A stretch of DNA of 64,000 nucleotides, taken from the NCBI GenBank assembly GCA_036268425.1, contig DATAUE010000149.1, forward strand, positions 372,001 to 436,000, in the 5' to 3' direction. The DNA comes from DATARH01 sp036268425 (GTDB lineage Bacteria; Pseudomonadota; Alphaproteobacteria; ATCC43930; CGMCC-115725). Positions 1 to 9,176 of the stretch are shown here, piece by piece. The notes beneath the pieces were generated by a model. It ran no database searches. It was given only the letters and a program-made list of their open reading frames with translations, and was not told the origin of the DNA. A program made the position numbers and the translations under genes. How positions within the stretch are numbered: the first letter of the stretch is position 1; each line of letters opens with the position of its first letter.

Positions 1-429
1 CCGTCGATGTTGTGCGTCGAAGACGCGATCGACTCGCTGAAATGGGCCGAGGGCATCGGCGGTCTCGACGCGCTGATCGATCGGGTCGAAGGCAATCTCG
101 CGGTCGTCGCCAAATGGGTCGAGCGCTCGTCCTGGCTGCGGTTTCTTGCTGAAACACCGGAAAGCCGCTCGCCGACCTCGATCCAGCTTGCGATCACCGA
201 CCCGTGGTTCGACAGCCTGTCGGAGGACGCGCGCTTCAAGACGGTGCGCGCGATGACTGCCCGGCTCGAAGCTGAAGGCGTCGGTTACGACCTCGCCAGC
301 CATCGAGCATCGCCGCCGGGCATCCGCATCTGGGCCGGCGCCACGGTCGAGCGCAACGATGTCGAAGCGCTGTTGCCGTGGCTCGACTGGGCTTGGGAAC
401 AGCAGCGCGACGCAGCGAAAGCCGTCTGA
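1..429 (+). CDS. serC: Phosphoserine aminotransferase, C-terminal part (5' end outside window)
   Basis: Only the last 142 codons are visible; the reading frame is open to base 1, so the start lies upstream of the window. SerC is the PLP enzyme that transaminates 3-phosphohydroxypyruvate to phosphoserine, the second step of serine synthesis. The tail carries the pattern of the alphaproteobacterial SerC C-terminal domain (SMLCVEDAIDSLKWAEGIGG near the start, PPGIRIWAGATVE and a final LLPWLDWAWE). The catalytic lysine is not in view. serA, the preceding enzyme of the same pathway, begins 114 bases downstream on the same strand, which supports the call and suggests co-transcription. Confidence 0.85.
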   Translation, partial: PSMLCVEDAIDSLKWAEGIGGLDALIDRVEGNLAVVAKWVERSSWLRFLAETPESRSPTSIQLAITDPWFDSLSEDARFKTVRAMTARLEAEGVGYDLASHRASPPGIRIWAGATVERNDVEALLPWLDWAWEQQRDAAKAV

Positions 430-543
430 GCCGTTAAACACGGGGTCTTTACAGCAGACCGGCGCTTCGCGGCCCTTGGCCGCAAAGTTGCCAAAGCCTC
501 CCCACTCCCCGTGTCGCAGTTTTTTGAAGTCGGAGCCTGTTGC

Positions 544-2118
544 ATGCCGAAGGTACTGATTACCGACGCCCTGAGCCCGCGCGCGGTCGAGATTTTCCGG
601 GCGCGCGGCATTGAGACCGACATGGAGACAAAACTCTCGCCCGGCGAGTTACGAGAGCGCATCGGCGCTTACGACGGACTCGCCGTGCGTTCGGCAACCA
701 AGGTAACCGCGGAACTGATGGCCGCCGGCGCGCTGAAAGTGGTCGGGCGCGCCGGGATCGGCGTCGACAATATCGACGTGCCCGCGGCAACAGAGCGCGG
801 CATCGTGGTGATGAACACACCCTACGGCAATGCGATCACCGCCGCCGAACACACGATCGCAATGATGTTTTCGCTGGCTCGGCAGATCCCCGCCGCCGAC
901 CGTTCGACGCAAACCGGCAAATGGGAGAAATCACGGTTTATGGGGGTCGAGCTGACCGGCAAGACGCTTGGCATCATCGGCTGCGGCAACATCGGCGCGA
1001 TCGTCGCCGACCGGGCGCATGGGCTGAAGATGAAGGTGATCGCTTTTGACCCGTTCCTGTCGCCGGAGCGGGCCCTGGAACTGGGCGTCGAACGGGCGAC
1101 GCTCGACGAATTGTTCGGCCGCGCCGATTTCATCACCTTGCACACGCCGCTGACCGACTCGACCAAAAACCTGATCGATGCCGAGGCCATCGCCAGGATG
1201 AAGCGCGGCGTGCGCATCATCAACTGCGCCCGCGGCGGTCTCGTCGTCGAAGAGGACCTTGCGGCGGCGCTGGCCGCGGGCCATGTCGGCGGTGCTGCGA
1301 TCGACGTGTTCGTCGAGGAACCAGCCACGGAGAACCCGCTCTTCGGCATCGACAATGTCGTCGCAACGCCGCATCTCGGCGCCGCCACGACCGAGGCGCA
1401 GGAGAACGTCGCCTTGCAAATCGCTGAGCAGATGGCGGATTTTCTGTTGACCGGCGCAGTGTCGAACGCTGTCAACATGCCGTCGCTGACCGCCGAGGAA
1501 GCGGCGCGGCTGCGGCCTTATATGATCCTCGCCGAGCAACTTGGCAGCTTTGCCGGACAGCTCACCGAAACCGGTATTCGCGCCATCGACATTGCCTATG
1601 AAGGTGCCATCGCCGAACTCAACATCAAGCCGTTGACCGCGACGGTGCTGACCGGATTGCTGGCGCCGCAGCTTGCATCGATCAATATGGTCAATGCACC
1701 GCTGGTTTGCCGGCAGCGCGATATCAGGGTCAGCGAAACGCGGCGCGCCGATGCCGGCGACTACCAAACGCTGATGCGTGTCACGATCACCACCGAACGG
1801 CGCCAGCGATCGGTTGCCGGGACTGTCTTTGCCGGCAACAAACCGCGGCTGGTCGATATCGAGGGCATCCCGCTCGAAGCGGAACTCGGCCATCATGTAT
1901 TGTTCGTGCGCAATTACGATAAGCCCGGCTTTATCGGGGCGCTCGGCATTGCGCTATCGGTCGCGCAGGTCAACATCGCGACCTTTCACCTCGGGCGCAC
2001 GGCACCCGGTGAAGACGCGATCGCGCTTGTCGAGGTCGACCAGCCGCTGACGACTCACTTGATCGACACGGTGCGTAGCCTGCCGAATGTAATTCAAGTA
2101 AAGGCGATGCGGTTCTAG
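544..2118 (+). CDS. serA: D-3-phosphoglycerate dehydrogenase
   Basis: First enzyme of serine synthesis, oxidising 3-phosphoglycerate with NAD+. The 524 residues match the long form of the family: an N-terminal substrate domain, a Rossmann domain with GIIGCGNIGAIVADRA, the NCARGG arginine motif and the ATPHLGAAT catalytic histidine region, then an intervening domain and a C-terminal ACT domain (about residues 450-524), where serine feedback binds in this family. I chose the ATG at 544, which gives the usual family N-terminus MPKVLITDALSPRAVEIF; an in-frame codon at 511 would add 11 atypical residues. It follows serC on the same strand. Confidence 0.95.
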   Translation: MPKVLITDALSPRAVEIFRARGIETDMETKLSPGELRERIGAYDGLAVRSATKVTAELMAAGALKVVGRAGIGVDNIDVPAATERGIVVMNTPYGNAITAAEHTIAMMFSLARQIPAADRSTQTGKWEKSRFMGVELTGKTLGIIGCGNIGAIVADRAHGLKMKVIAFDPFLSPERALELGVERATLDELFGRADFITLHTPLTDSTKNLIDAEAIARMKRGVRIINCARGGLVVEEDLAAALAAGHVGGAAIDVFVEEPATENPLFGIDNVVATPHLGAATTEAQENVALQIAEQMADFLLTGAVSNAVNMPSLTAEEAARLRPYMILAEQLGSFAGQLTETGIRAIDIAYEGAIAELNIKPLTATVLTGLLAPQLASINMVNAPLVCRQRDIRVSETRRADAGDYQTLMRVTITTERRQRSVAGTVFAGNKPRLVDIEGIPLEAELGHHVLFVRNYDKPGFIGALGIALSVAQVNIATFHLGRTAPGEDAIALVEVDQPLTTHLIDTVRSLPNVIQVKAMRF

Positions 2119-2140
2119 CCTCGTCCGGGCTGCAGAAATG

Positions 2141-2176
2141 CGAAACCCCGGCCGGGGGGGTCGGGCCGGGGTTTCG
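2141..2176 (+). terminator. Strong hairpin after serA
   Basis: A perfect 13-bp stem: cgaaaccccggcc at 2141-2153 pairs with its complement at 2164-2176 around a ten-base G-rich loop, 22 bases after the serA stop. There is no T-run after it, so it may be a Rho-assisted terminator, an mRNA-stabilising 3' hairpin or a dispersed palindromic element rather than a classical intrinsic terminator. Confidence 0.45.
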
Positions 2177-2657
2177 GGCTCCGTCTTGGGAGGACGGAAC
2201 GGCGTGCACCGTCGGAGGTGGGGGAAGTGACGGTGAGTTTCAATTCTGTGGATAATCATCCTTCGGCGCAACAGATATTGTTAACCCCTTGATTGAATTG
2301 CGATCCTGGACGTTGCCTTCCGTCCCTCGGGAGCAGGCGCCAACGCAAGTCAATTCAGCATGTTATCGGCGCCGTCTCACGACCCGCAGCGGCGGCTGAA
2401 TATCGCTCGCGTCGCCACAATTTCAGTGGAAAACATTATCCCCAGTTGTGGACGAACCCGGATGTGCGGCTCCCGACTCCGACGGCAACGGCACTCCATT
2501 CGTACCAAATTGCGGCGTAAACTGCGCCACATGGCCGGCCTGCGGCAAAAGGGCAAATGCTGCATCATTCGCCGCCCCAATTCTGTATACATCGCGCTCG
2601 GTGCTGCTGTTGTGGCGCCGCAGTTTCGGCAAAACGAACTCGGTTGGTTTCCTAGCC
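2177..2657. other. Non-coding gap between serA and hisZ with DnaA-box-like sites
   Basis: The 539-base gap between serA and hisZ holds no convincing gene; the short open frames in it give Arg-rich products without recognisable domains. It begins with the hairpin at 2141-2176 and is locally AT-richer. tgtggataa at 2247-2255 is an exact reverse complement of the DnaA-box consensus TTATCCACA. ttatcccca at 2436-2444 has one mismatch to the direct consensus, and a 6-bp inverted pair (ccacaa 2415-2420, ttgtgg 2446-2451) surrounds it. The hisZ-purA promoter presumably lies here, but I cannot fix it. Confidence 0.5.
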
Positions 2658-3836
2658 ATGAATGACGCGCCGCACCCGGCTCTGCTGCCGGCCGGGCTTT
2701 ACGACCTGCTGCCGCCGGAGGCGCAGGTCGAAGCCGATGTCACCGCACGTCTGCTTGGTGTGCTGGCGGCACATGGCTACGAGCGGGTGAAGCCGCCGCT
2801 TGTCGAGTTCGAGGATACGCTGTTGTCGGGTACCGGCACCGCGATGGCGAGCGACACGTTCCGTACGATGGACCCGAGTTCGCACCGCATGGTCGGGGTG
2901 CGCGCCGACATGACGCCGCAGGTGGCACGCATCGCCGCGACCCGCCTGTCACATCGGCCGCGGCCGTTGCGGCTGAGCTATGCCGGCCAAGTATTGCGGG
3001 TCAAAGGTTCGCAGATGCAACCGGAACGGCAGATCGGCCAAGCCGGCGCCGAACTAATCGGCGCCGCCGGCGCCGCCGCCGATGTCGAAGCGATCGCCGT
3101 CGCCGGCGAGGCGCTCGCCGCGGTCGGCGTGCCGCATCTATCCGTCGATATCACGTTGCCGACCCTGGTCCCGGCGATCGCCGATGCCTACGGTATCGAT
3201 GGAGAGCGCGGCGCAGCCTTGCGCGCCGCACTCGATCACAAGGATGTCGCCGCGGTTGCCAACCTTGCCGGCGAGGCCGGGGAATTGCTGGCGCAACTGG
3301 TGGCTGCCGCCGGTCCCTGCCGCACGGCGCGCGCCGCGCTGGACCGGCTCGACCTACCGGAACGTGCCCATCACGAGCGCGCGCGGCTTGGCGAGGTGCT
3401 CGACGGGCTGGCTCTGGCGATCCCGGCGCTGAAGGTCACCGTCGACCCCGTCGAGAACCGCAATTTCGAATACCACACCGGCATCAGCTTTACGTTTTTT
3501 GCGCGGGTCGATCCCGAGCATGGGCCGCTCGGCGAACTCGGGCGCGGCGGCCGCTACGAGGCGGGTGCAGCTTTCGCACCGGAGCCGGCGACCGGTTTCA
3601 CGCTGTATACCGATACGATCCTGCGTACCCTGCAAAAACCGCCGCGCCGGCGACGGGTGCTGGTACCGCTGGGCGCCGACCGGGATCGTGCCGCTTCCCT
3701 GCGCCGCGATGGCTGGATCACCGTCGCGGCGTTGCGGGCGGAGGCAGATTGGCGGGAGGAAGCGCGTCGGCTCGATTGCGGCTATGTGCTCGAAGGCGGT
3801 GAGCCGTGGGCTTGCGTCACCCCGGAACGGCGTTAG
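2658..3836 (+). CDS. hisZ: ATP phosphoribosyltransferase regulatory subunit
   Basis: HisZ is a histidyl-tRNA-synthetase paralogue without aminoacylation activity; it forms a complex with short-form HisG and is needed for the first step of histidine synthesis and its feedback control. The 392 residues start MNDAPHPALLPAGLYDLLPPEA and keep the class II synthetase fold elements (DTFRTMDPSSHRMVGVRADMT, LRLSYAGQVLRVKG, PERQIGQAGAELIG). The C-terminal anticodon-binding domain of true HisRS is absent, as expected. The frame is open well upstream of ATG 2658, but that extension is not HisZ-like. purA follows after 16 bases, so the two are probably co-transcribed. Confidence 0.9.
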   Translation: MNDAPHPALLPAGLYDLLPPEAQVEADVTARLLGVLAAHGYERVKPPLVEFEDTLLSGTGTAMASDTFRTMDPSSHRMVGVRADMTPQVARIAATRLSHRPRPLRLSYAGQVLRVKGSQMQPERQIGQAGAELIGAAGAAADVEAIAVAGEALAAVGVPHLSVDITLPTLVPAIADAYGIDGERGAALRAALDHKDVAAVANLAGEAGELLAQLVAAAGPCRTARAALDRLDLPERAHHERARLGEVLDGLALAIPALKVTVDPVENRNFEYHTGISFTFFARVDPEHGPLGELGRGGRYEAGAAFAPEPATGFTLYTDTILRTLQKPPRRRRVLVPLGADRDRAASLRRDGWITVAALRAEADWREEARRLDCGYVLEGGEPWACVTPERR

Positions 3837-3852
3837 CGGCGAGGAGAACGAA

Positions 3853-5145
3853 ATGGGCAATGTCGCCGTGGTCGGCGCCCAATGGGGTGACGAAGGAAAA
3901 GGCAAGATCGTCGACTGGCTGTCGGAGCGCGCCGAGATCGTCGTGCGCTTCCAAGGCGGCCACAATGCCGGGCATACGCTGGTCATCGGCAACGTCGAGT
4001 ACAAGCTAAGCCTGCTACCCTCCGGCGTCGTGCGGCCGGGCAAACTGTCGATCATCGGCAACGGCGTTGTCGTCGACCCGTGGGCGCTGCTGTCCGAGAT
4101 CGACACGATGCGCGGCAAGGGTCTCGACATCTCGCCGCGGTCGCTGAAGCTCGCCGACAACGCGGCCTTGATCCTGCCGTCGCACGGCGCGCTCGACCGG
4201 GCACGCGAGGAGCGGCGCGGCGCCAAGAAGATCGGCACAACCGGCCGCGGCATCGGCCCAGCCTACGAAGACAAGGTCGGGCGCCGCGCGGTGCGGGTGT
4301 GCGACCTGGCCGACAAGCGGGCGCTCGAGGACCGGGTGGACGAAGTGCTGCTGCACCACAACGCGCTGCTGCGCGGCCTTGGCGCGCCGGAGGTCAAGCG
4401 CCAGGAATTGCTGGACGCGCTGCGCGAGGTCGCGCCGCGGGTGTTGCCCTATGCCGATACCTGCTGGCGGCTGCTTGACGAAGCACGCCGCGCCGGCCGC
4501 CGTATCCTGTTCGAAGGCGCGCAGGCGGCGATGCTCGATGTCGATCACGGCACCTACCCCTACGTCACCTCATCGAACACGCTGGCCGGGCAGGCCGCGG
4601 CCGGTTCGGGCATCGCGCCATCGGCGATCGGCTTTGTCCTCGGCATCACCAAGGCCTACACGACCCGCGTCGGCAGCGGCCCCTTCCCCACCGAATTGTC
4701 CGACGAAACCGGGCAACGCCTCGGCGATACCGGGCGCGAGTTCGGCACTGTTACCGGACGGCGGCGGCGTTGCGGCTGGTTTGATGCGGTAATGGTCCGG
4801 CAGGCGATCCGCATGGGCGGCATCGACGGCATCGCCTTGACCAAGCTCGATGTGCTGGATGCGTTTTCCGAGATCAAGGTCTGCACCGGCTATCGCCGCG
4901 GTACCGAAACCTATGACTTCCTACCGGCATCGACATCGATCCAAGCTGAAATCGAGCCGAGCTATGAAACAATGGAAGGCTGGGGACAGAGTACGCGCGG
5001 CGCGCGCTCCTGGGCCGACCTGCCGGCGATGGCGATCAAATACATCCGGCGCATCGAGGAACTGATCGGGGCGCCGGTGGCGTTGTTCTCGACCAGCCCA
5101 GAGCGCGAAGATACCGTGCTGGTGCGTGACCCCTTCGCTGATTGA
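3853..5145 (+). CDS. purA: Adenylosuccinate synthetase
   Basis: Catalyses the GTP-dependent joining of IMP and aspartate, the committed step to AMP. The 430-residue product has the family length and signatures: the P-loop GAQWGDEGKGK at residues 8-18, GGHNAGHTL, and the IMP-binding GTTGRGIGPAYEDK. The start at 3853 is supported by a GAGGAG ribosome site eight bases upstream. The frame is open far upstream inside hisZ, but that part is out of register with any family member. The gene is 16 bases after hisZ, an arrangement common in Rhodospirillales-type genomes. Confidence 0.96.
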   Translation: MGNVAVVGAQWGDEGKGKIVDWLSERAEIVVRFQGGHNAGHTLVIGNVEYKLSLLPSGVVRPGKLSIIGNGVVVDPWALLSEIDTMRGKGLDISPRSLKLADNAALILPSHGALDRAREERRGAKKIGTTGRGIGPAYEDKVGRRAVRVCDLADKRALEDRVDEVLLHHNALLRGLGAPEVKRQELLDALREVAPRVLPYADTCWRLLDEARRAGRRILFEGAQAAMLDVDHGTYPYVTSSNTLAGQAAAGSGIAPSAIGFVLGITKAYTTRVGSGPFPTELSDETGQRLGDTGREFGTVTGRRRRCGWFDAVMVRQAIRMGGIDGIALTKLDVLDAFSEIKVCTGYRRGTETYDFLPASTSIQAEIEPSYETMEGWGQSTRGARSWADLPAMAIKYIRRIEELIGAPVALFSTSPEREDTVLVRDPFAD

Positions 5146-5172
5146 TAATAATGCTCTTATTGAGCATATAAT
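5142..5172 (+). promoter_or_regulatory. Putative sigma-70 promoter of nadE with an inverted repeat
   Basis: A -35-like TTGATA (5142-5147, overlapping the purA stop) and an exact TATAAT (5167-5172) are separated by 19 bases, slightly long. The spacer holds an inverted repeat, ATGCTC at 5151-5156 and GAGCAT at 5162-5167, that ends in the first base of the -10 box. Such placement suits a repressor operator. nadE starts 42 bases after the -10. Confidence 0.45.
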
Positions 5173-5213
5173 GGTCCGGCCGGAACCTGAGCCCGCGATG
5201 GGGCTGCTGCTCG

Positions 5214-7265
5214 ATGCCTGATTTCTTTTCACCCTACAGGCACCAGTTTGTTCGCCTCGCGGCCTGCGTGCCGCAGGTTGCGATCGCCGAACCTGCGAAA
5301 AATGCCGCTCAAGTGCTGGAGCAGATCAAAACCGGCGACAAGGCTGGGATCGGGCTGATGGTGTTTCCGGAACTCGGCCTGTCGGCTTACGCAATCGACG
5401 ATCTGCTGTTTCAAAGCGCATTGCTGGCCGCCGTCGAGCGTGAAATCGGGCATCTGATCAAGGCGAGCCGCAACCTGATGCCGGTCTTTGTCGTCGGGGC
5501 GCCGCTGCATTGGCAGGGACGGCTCTATAATTGTGCGGCCGTGATCCATCGTGGCCGGTTGATCGGAATCGTCCCAAAAATATTTCTGCCGAATTACCGC
5601 GAATTCTATGAACGCCGGCATTTCACCTCGGGCGAGGCGGTACGCGGCGCCTCGATCGAACTGGCCGGCCAGCAGGCACCGTTCGGGATCGACCTGGTCT
5701 TTACCGCAAGCGGTCCGGCCGGCTTCACCTTTCACGTCGAAATCTGCGAGGATTTATGGGTGCCGCAACCGCCGAGCGCGGCCGGCGCCGCGGCCGGCGC
5801 GGAAATCCTGCTCAACCTGTCGGCCAGCAACATCACGATCGGCAAGGCCGAGATGCGCCGCCTGTTATGCGCCTCGCAGGCAGCGCGCTGCATCGCGGCT
5901 TATGCCTATTCAGCCTCAGGGTCTGGGGAATCGACCACCGATCTTGCTTGGGACGGGCAAGCCGGCATTTTCGAGTGCGGCGACGCGCTGGCCGAGACCA
6001 AGCGTTTTAGCGCGCATCCGGAGATGGCGGTGGCGGATATCGATCTCGGCCGCATCCGCCAGGAGCGAATGCGAACCAACTCATTCGGTGACGACGTCAG
6101 GCTGATTCTGGCATCTCACCCGCCGTTCCGCCGCGTCGAATTTCCGTTTGCCGCGCCGGGGGGCCGACTGGATTTACGCCGCCCGATCGAGCGCTTTCCG
6201 TTTGTGCCGTCCGACCCGGCGATGCTGCGCGAGAACTGCTACGAGGCTTACAACATCCAGGTGCAGGGGCTGGCGCAGCGGCTGTCCGCGACCGGGCTCA
6301 AAAAACTGGTGATCGGCGTTTCCGGCGGCCTCGATTCGACGCAGGCGTTGATGGTCTCGACGCGGGTCATGGACCGGCTGGGCCTGCCGCGCGGCAATGT
6401 GCTGGCCTATACCCTGCCCGGCTTTGCCACCAGCAACGAAACTAAGGCGAACGCCTGGCGGCTGATGAACGCGCTCGGGGTCAGCGCCGCGGAAATCGAT
6501 ATCCGCCCGGCCGCCAACCAGATGTTCGGCGATATCGGCCACGGCGCATCGCGCGGCGAGAAGAATTACGACATCACCTTTGAGAATGTGCAGGCCGGGC
6601 TGCGCACCGACTACCTGTTCCGCCTCGCCAACCATAACGGCGCGCTGGTGGTCGGCACTGGCGATCTGTCGGAACTGGGTCTTGGCTGGTGCACTTATGG
6701 CGTCGGCGATCACATGTCGCACTACAATCCGAACGCTTCGGTATCAAAGACCCTGATCCAGCACCTGATCCGGTTTGTCGCAGCGAGCGGTGATGTCAAA
6801 GCCGAGACGGCGGCCGTGCTGCACGATATTCTGGCCACCGAAATCTCGCCGGAGCTGGTGCCGGCCGGCGAGGACGGCGTCATTCAATCGACCGAGAGTT
6901 TCGTCGGCCCCTACGCCTTGCAGGATTTCAACCTGTTCTACGTCACCCGCTTTGGCTTTGCGCCGTCGAAGATTGCCTTTCTCGCGTGGAGCGCCTGGCA
7001 TGACGCCGCGAAGGGCCGGTGGCCAGCCAATATTCCGGCCGCGGCACGGTGCGCGTACACATTGGCAGAGGTCAAAAGCTGGCTGCGCGTGTTTCTAAAG
7101 CGGTTTTTTGAGCAGAGCCAATTCAAGCGCTCCGCGCTGCCGAACGGCCCGAAGATTTCGTCGGGCGGCTCGCTGTCGCCGCGCGGCGACTGGCGCGCGC
7201 CGTCGGATTCACACGCTGCCATCTGGCTCGATGAGTTGGAGCAGGGCGTTCCCGATACAGAGTAA
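5214..7265 (+). CDS. nadE: Glutamine-dependent NAD+ synthetase
   Basis: Final step of NAD synthesis: amidation of nicotinate adenine dinucleotide using glutamine. The 683 residues fit the two-domain form. The N-terminal nitrilase-type glutaminase domain has a Glu in VFPELGLSAYA, a Lys in KIFLPNYREFY and a nucleophilic Cys in VEICEDLWVP. The C-terminal ATP-pyrophosphatase domain has the P-loop GVSGGLDSTQAL. Length and arrangement resemble the long actinobacterial/alphaproteobacterial form (about 680 residues) rather than the short ammonia-dependent enzyme. A promoter-like sequence with an inverted repeat lies just upstream. Confidence 0.94.
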   Translation: MPDFFSPYRHQFVRLAACVPQVAIAEPAKNAAQVLEQIKTGDKAGIGLMVFPELGLSAYAIDDLLFQSALLAAVEREIGHLIKASRNLMPVFVVGAPLHWQGRLYNCAAVIHRGRLIGIVPKIFLPNYREFYERRHFTSGEAVRGASIELAGQQAPFGIDLVFTASGPAGFTFHVEICEDLWVPQPPSAAGAAAGAEILLNLSASNITIGKAEMRRLLCASQAARCIAAYAYSASGSGESTTDLAWDGQAGIFECGDALAETKRFSAHPEMAVADIDLGRIRQERMRTNSFGDDVRLILASHPPFRRVEFPFAAPGGRLDLRRPIERFPFVPSDPAMLRENCYEAYNIQVQGLAQRLSATGLKKLVIGVSGGLDSTQALMVSTRVMDRLGLPRGNVLAYTLPGFATSNETKANAWRLMNALGVSAAEIDIRPAANQMFGDIGHGASRGEKNYDITFENVQAGLRTDYLFRLANHNGALVVGTGDLSELGLGWCTYGVGDHMSHYNPNASVSKTLIQHLIRFVAASGDVKAETAAVLHDILATEISPELVPAGEDGVIQSTESFVGPYALQDFNLFYVTRFGFAPSKIAFLAWSAWHDAAKGRWPANIPAAARCAYTLAEVKSWLRVFLKRFFEQSQFKRSALPNGPKISSGGSLSPRGDWRAPSDSHAAIWLDELEQGVPDTE

Positions 7266-7283
7266 TCGTCACCAGGATATTGC

Positions 7284-8033
7284 ATGTCGTGGAGTGAGGC
7301 TGCGCTGTGGTGGCTGCCGACGCTGGCGGTCGCGGTGATGACGGGGCTGGGGCTGACCGCGGCGGCGCGGCTGGAGCCGGAACAAGGCAAGCGACACTGG
7401 ACCCGCGTGATCCTCGCGGCCGGCGCTCTGTGGCTGATCCTGAGTATCTGGCAACAAAACATCGGCCAGCGCGCGCTGACCCGCGAAGGCGGCCGGCTGC
7501 ACGAATTGTGGTCGCGTCTTGATGAGGTCGGCCGGATGTTGCCGGCCGGTCCGGGGACGACGCCGAGCGAAACCTTCGACACCGTCAGCACCGCAATCGT
7601 CTCGCTCAACGGCAAGATCAAGGACCTCGAAACGCAGATCCAGGCGTTGCAGGAGAAGTCGCGCGGGCGGACGATCAGCGACGATACCGCCGGCAAGATG
7701 GCCGAATATCTGCGCCCGCTCGGCAACCATCGCGTCGTCGTTTCCTGCCCGCCTGACGATACCGAGGCGTTCAAATACGCCAATCAGATTGCCAACATAT
7801 TGCGGGCCGCGGGGTGGGATGCGCTGGGGCCGGAAACCACGACGATCTTCGGCGAGACGTCAGCGATGGGAATAACGCTTTATGTGCGCGCCGGCATCGC
7901 TGCGCCGGATACCGTCAAGCTGCTGCTCGACGCCTTCGCCCGTTTCAACATTCCGTTCCAGAGCGGCGTCGCGCCCAGCGCGGCAATCCCCGATCCGGCG
8001 ACGGTCGAGATGTTCGTCGGCCAGAAGCCCTGA
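7284..8033 (+). CDS. Unknown membrane-anchored protein with coiled coil
   Basis: I do not recognise this 249-residue protein. Visible features are two hydrophobic segments near the N-terminus (about residues 8-28 and 41-58, WLPTLAVAVMTGLGLTAAA and ILAAGALWLILSIW), then a charged helical stretch with a heptad-like pattern (about 105-130, IVSLNGKIKDLETQIQALQE), then a soluble C-terminal domain of about 115 residues. The last part includes VVVSCPPDDTEAFKYANQIA and may be a small alpha/beta fold. The layout suggests an inner-membrane protein with a soluble domain. It starts 18 bases after nadE and is probably on the same transcript, but nothing links its function to NAD synthesis. Confidence 0.7.
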   Translation: MSWSEAALWWLPTLAVAVMTGLGLTAAARLEPEQGKRHWTRVILAAGALWLILSIWQQNIGQRALTREGGRLHELWSRLDEVGRMLPAGPGTTPSETFDTVSTAIVSLNGKIKDLETQIQALQEKSRGRTISDDTAGKMAEYLRPLGNHRVVVSCPPDDTEAFKYANQIANILRAAGWDALGPETTTIFGETSAMGITLYVRAGIAAPDTVKLLLDAFARFNIPFQSGVAPSAAIPDPATVEMFVGQKP

Positions 8034-8116
8034 CACTGCAATTTCGGCAGCTTCTCGCGCAATCGGCATCACGCTATCCTCCGCCGGGTTTGTTTTGACC
8101 GAGGGGTAGCCGCGAG

Positions 8117-9121
8117 ATGGCATCGGACCGGGTTCATTTGAGCGTCGAGGAGGCTAGGGCACTGGGTGAAGGCGCGCTGCGCGGAGTCGGCTATGACTCC
8201 GAAGAGGCGTGGATTGTCGCCGATCACGTCATCGACGCGGCATTGTGCGGTTATGAATATTCCGGTCTCGCCAAGATTTTGAACATCCCGGAACACCGGC
8301 GCTTTTCACAGCCACGCCGGCCGATGCGCCTGCTGCACGAGACTGAGGTGTCGGCGCTGTACGACGGCGGCAATAATGTCGGCATGGTGGCGATGTACCG
8401 CGCCGCCAAGGCGGCTATCGCCAAGGCCGAAGCGCACGGCATTTCGATCGTCGGCGTCACCGATAGCTGGATGAGCGGGCGCAACGCCTATTTTGTCGAG
8501 ATGATCGCCCGCGCCGGGCTGGTCGCGATTCACACCGCGAGCAGCGGCGCCGTCGTGGCACCTTATGGCGGTACCAAACCCGTGCTCGGCACCAACCCGA
8601 TCGCGTTCGCCATTCCCGGCGCGGCCGGCCCGCTCGTCCTGGACATGGGCACCTCGGCCTTTATGGCGACCGAGTTGCAGCTCCGGGTGCGCCTGGCCCA
8701 GCCTTTGCCTGACGGCGTCGCGATCGACACCGAGGGCCAACCGACCAACGATCCCGACGAGGCCCGCCGTGGGGCACTGCTGCCGTTTGGCGCGCATAAA
8801 GGCTTCGGTCTCGGCCTGATCGTACAGGCCTTTGGCCTGCTTGGCGGCGCCGCGCTGTCGCCGGGCACTGAAGACGGTTACGTCTTTATCGCGTTCCGGC
8901 CTGATCTTCTGGTGCCGATGGCCGATTTGAAGCGCGAACTTGGCTCCCTGATCGACCGCGTCAAAGCCGTGCCGCCGCAGCCGGGCGTCAGCGAAATCCG
9001 CATTCCCGGCGAGCAATCGGCCCGCAACCGCGAGCGCCTTTCCCGCGAAGGCCTCGACATCGATCGGCTGGTGTATGACCGGCTGACGGAACTGGCGGGG
9101 CGCAACGCTCCGCCCGCCTGA
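8117..9121 (+). CDS. Ldh2-family (malate/L-lactate dehydrogenase-type) oxidoreductase
   Basis: The 334 residues belong to the Ldh2/MdhC-like NAD(P)-dependent oxidoreductases, which are unrelated in fold to classical malate dehydrogenase and act on 2-hydroxy or 2-oxo acids, ureidoglycolate or cyclic imines depending on subgroup. Family hallmarks are the helical N-terminus with DHVIDAALCGYEYSGL, the region GVTDSWMSGRNAYFVEMIAR, APYGGTKPVLGTNPIAFAIP and the C-terminal GAHKGFGLGLIVQAFGLLGG. Substrate cannot be read from sequence. A GAGGGG ribosome site precedes the ATG. The acyl-CoA ligase gene follows after 55 bases, so they may form an operon for degrading some organic acid. Confidence 0.82.
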   Translation: MASDRVHLSVEEARALGEGALRGVGYDSEEAWIVADHVIDAALCGYEYSGLAKILNIPEHRRFSQPRRPMRLLHETEVSALYDGGNNVGMVAMYRAAKAAIAKAEAHGISIVGVTDSWMSGRNAYFVEMIARAGLVAIHTASSGAVVAPYGGTKPVLGTNPIAFAIPGAAGPLVLDMGTSAFMATELQLRVRLAQPLPDGVAIDTEGQPTNDPDEARRGALLPFGAHKGFGLGLIVQAFGLLGGAALSPGTEDGYVFIAFRPDLLVPMADLKRELGSLIDRVKAVPPQPGVSEIRIPGEQSARNRERLSREGLDIDRLVYDRLTELAGRNAPPA

Positions 9122-9176
9122 CAAAAAGCAAGTAGCCAAGGCGCCACGGGCGGTTCGCACGACAGGGAGGAAGAAC

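Noticed and set aside
2177..2657. Chromosomal origin of replication
   Set aside because: Only one exact and two imperfect DnaA-like boxes, no clear unwinding element, and gene context (serA, hisZ) is not the usual origin neighbourhood.
2293..2665. Short open frames between serA and hisZ
   Set aside because: Arg/Cys-rich translations without domains or ribosome sites; they look like chance frames in a regulatory gap.
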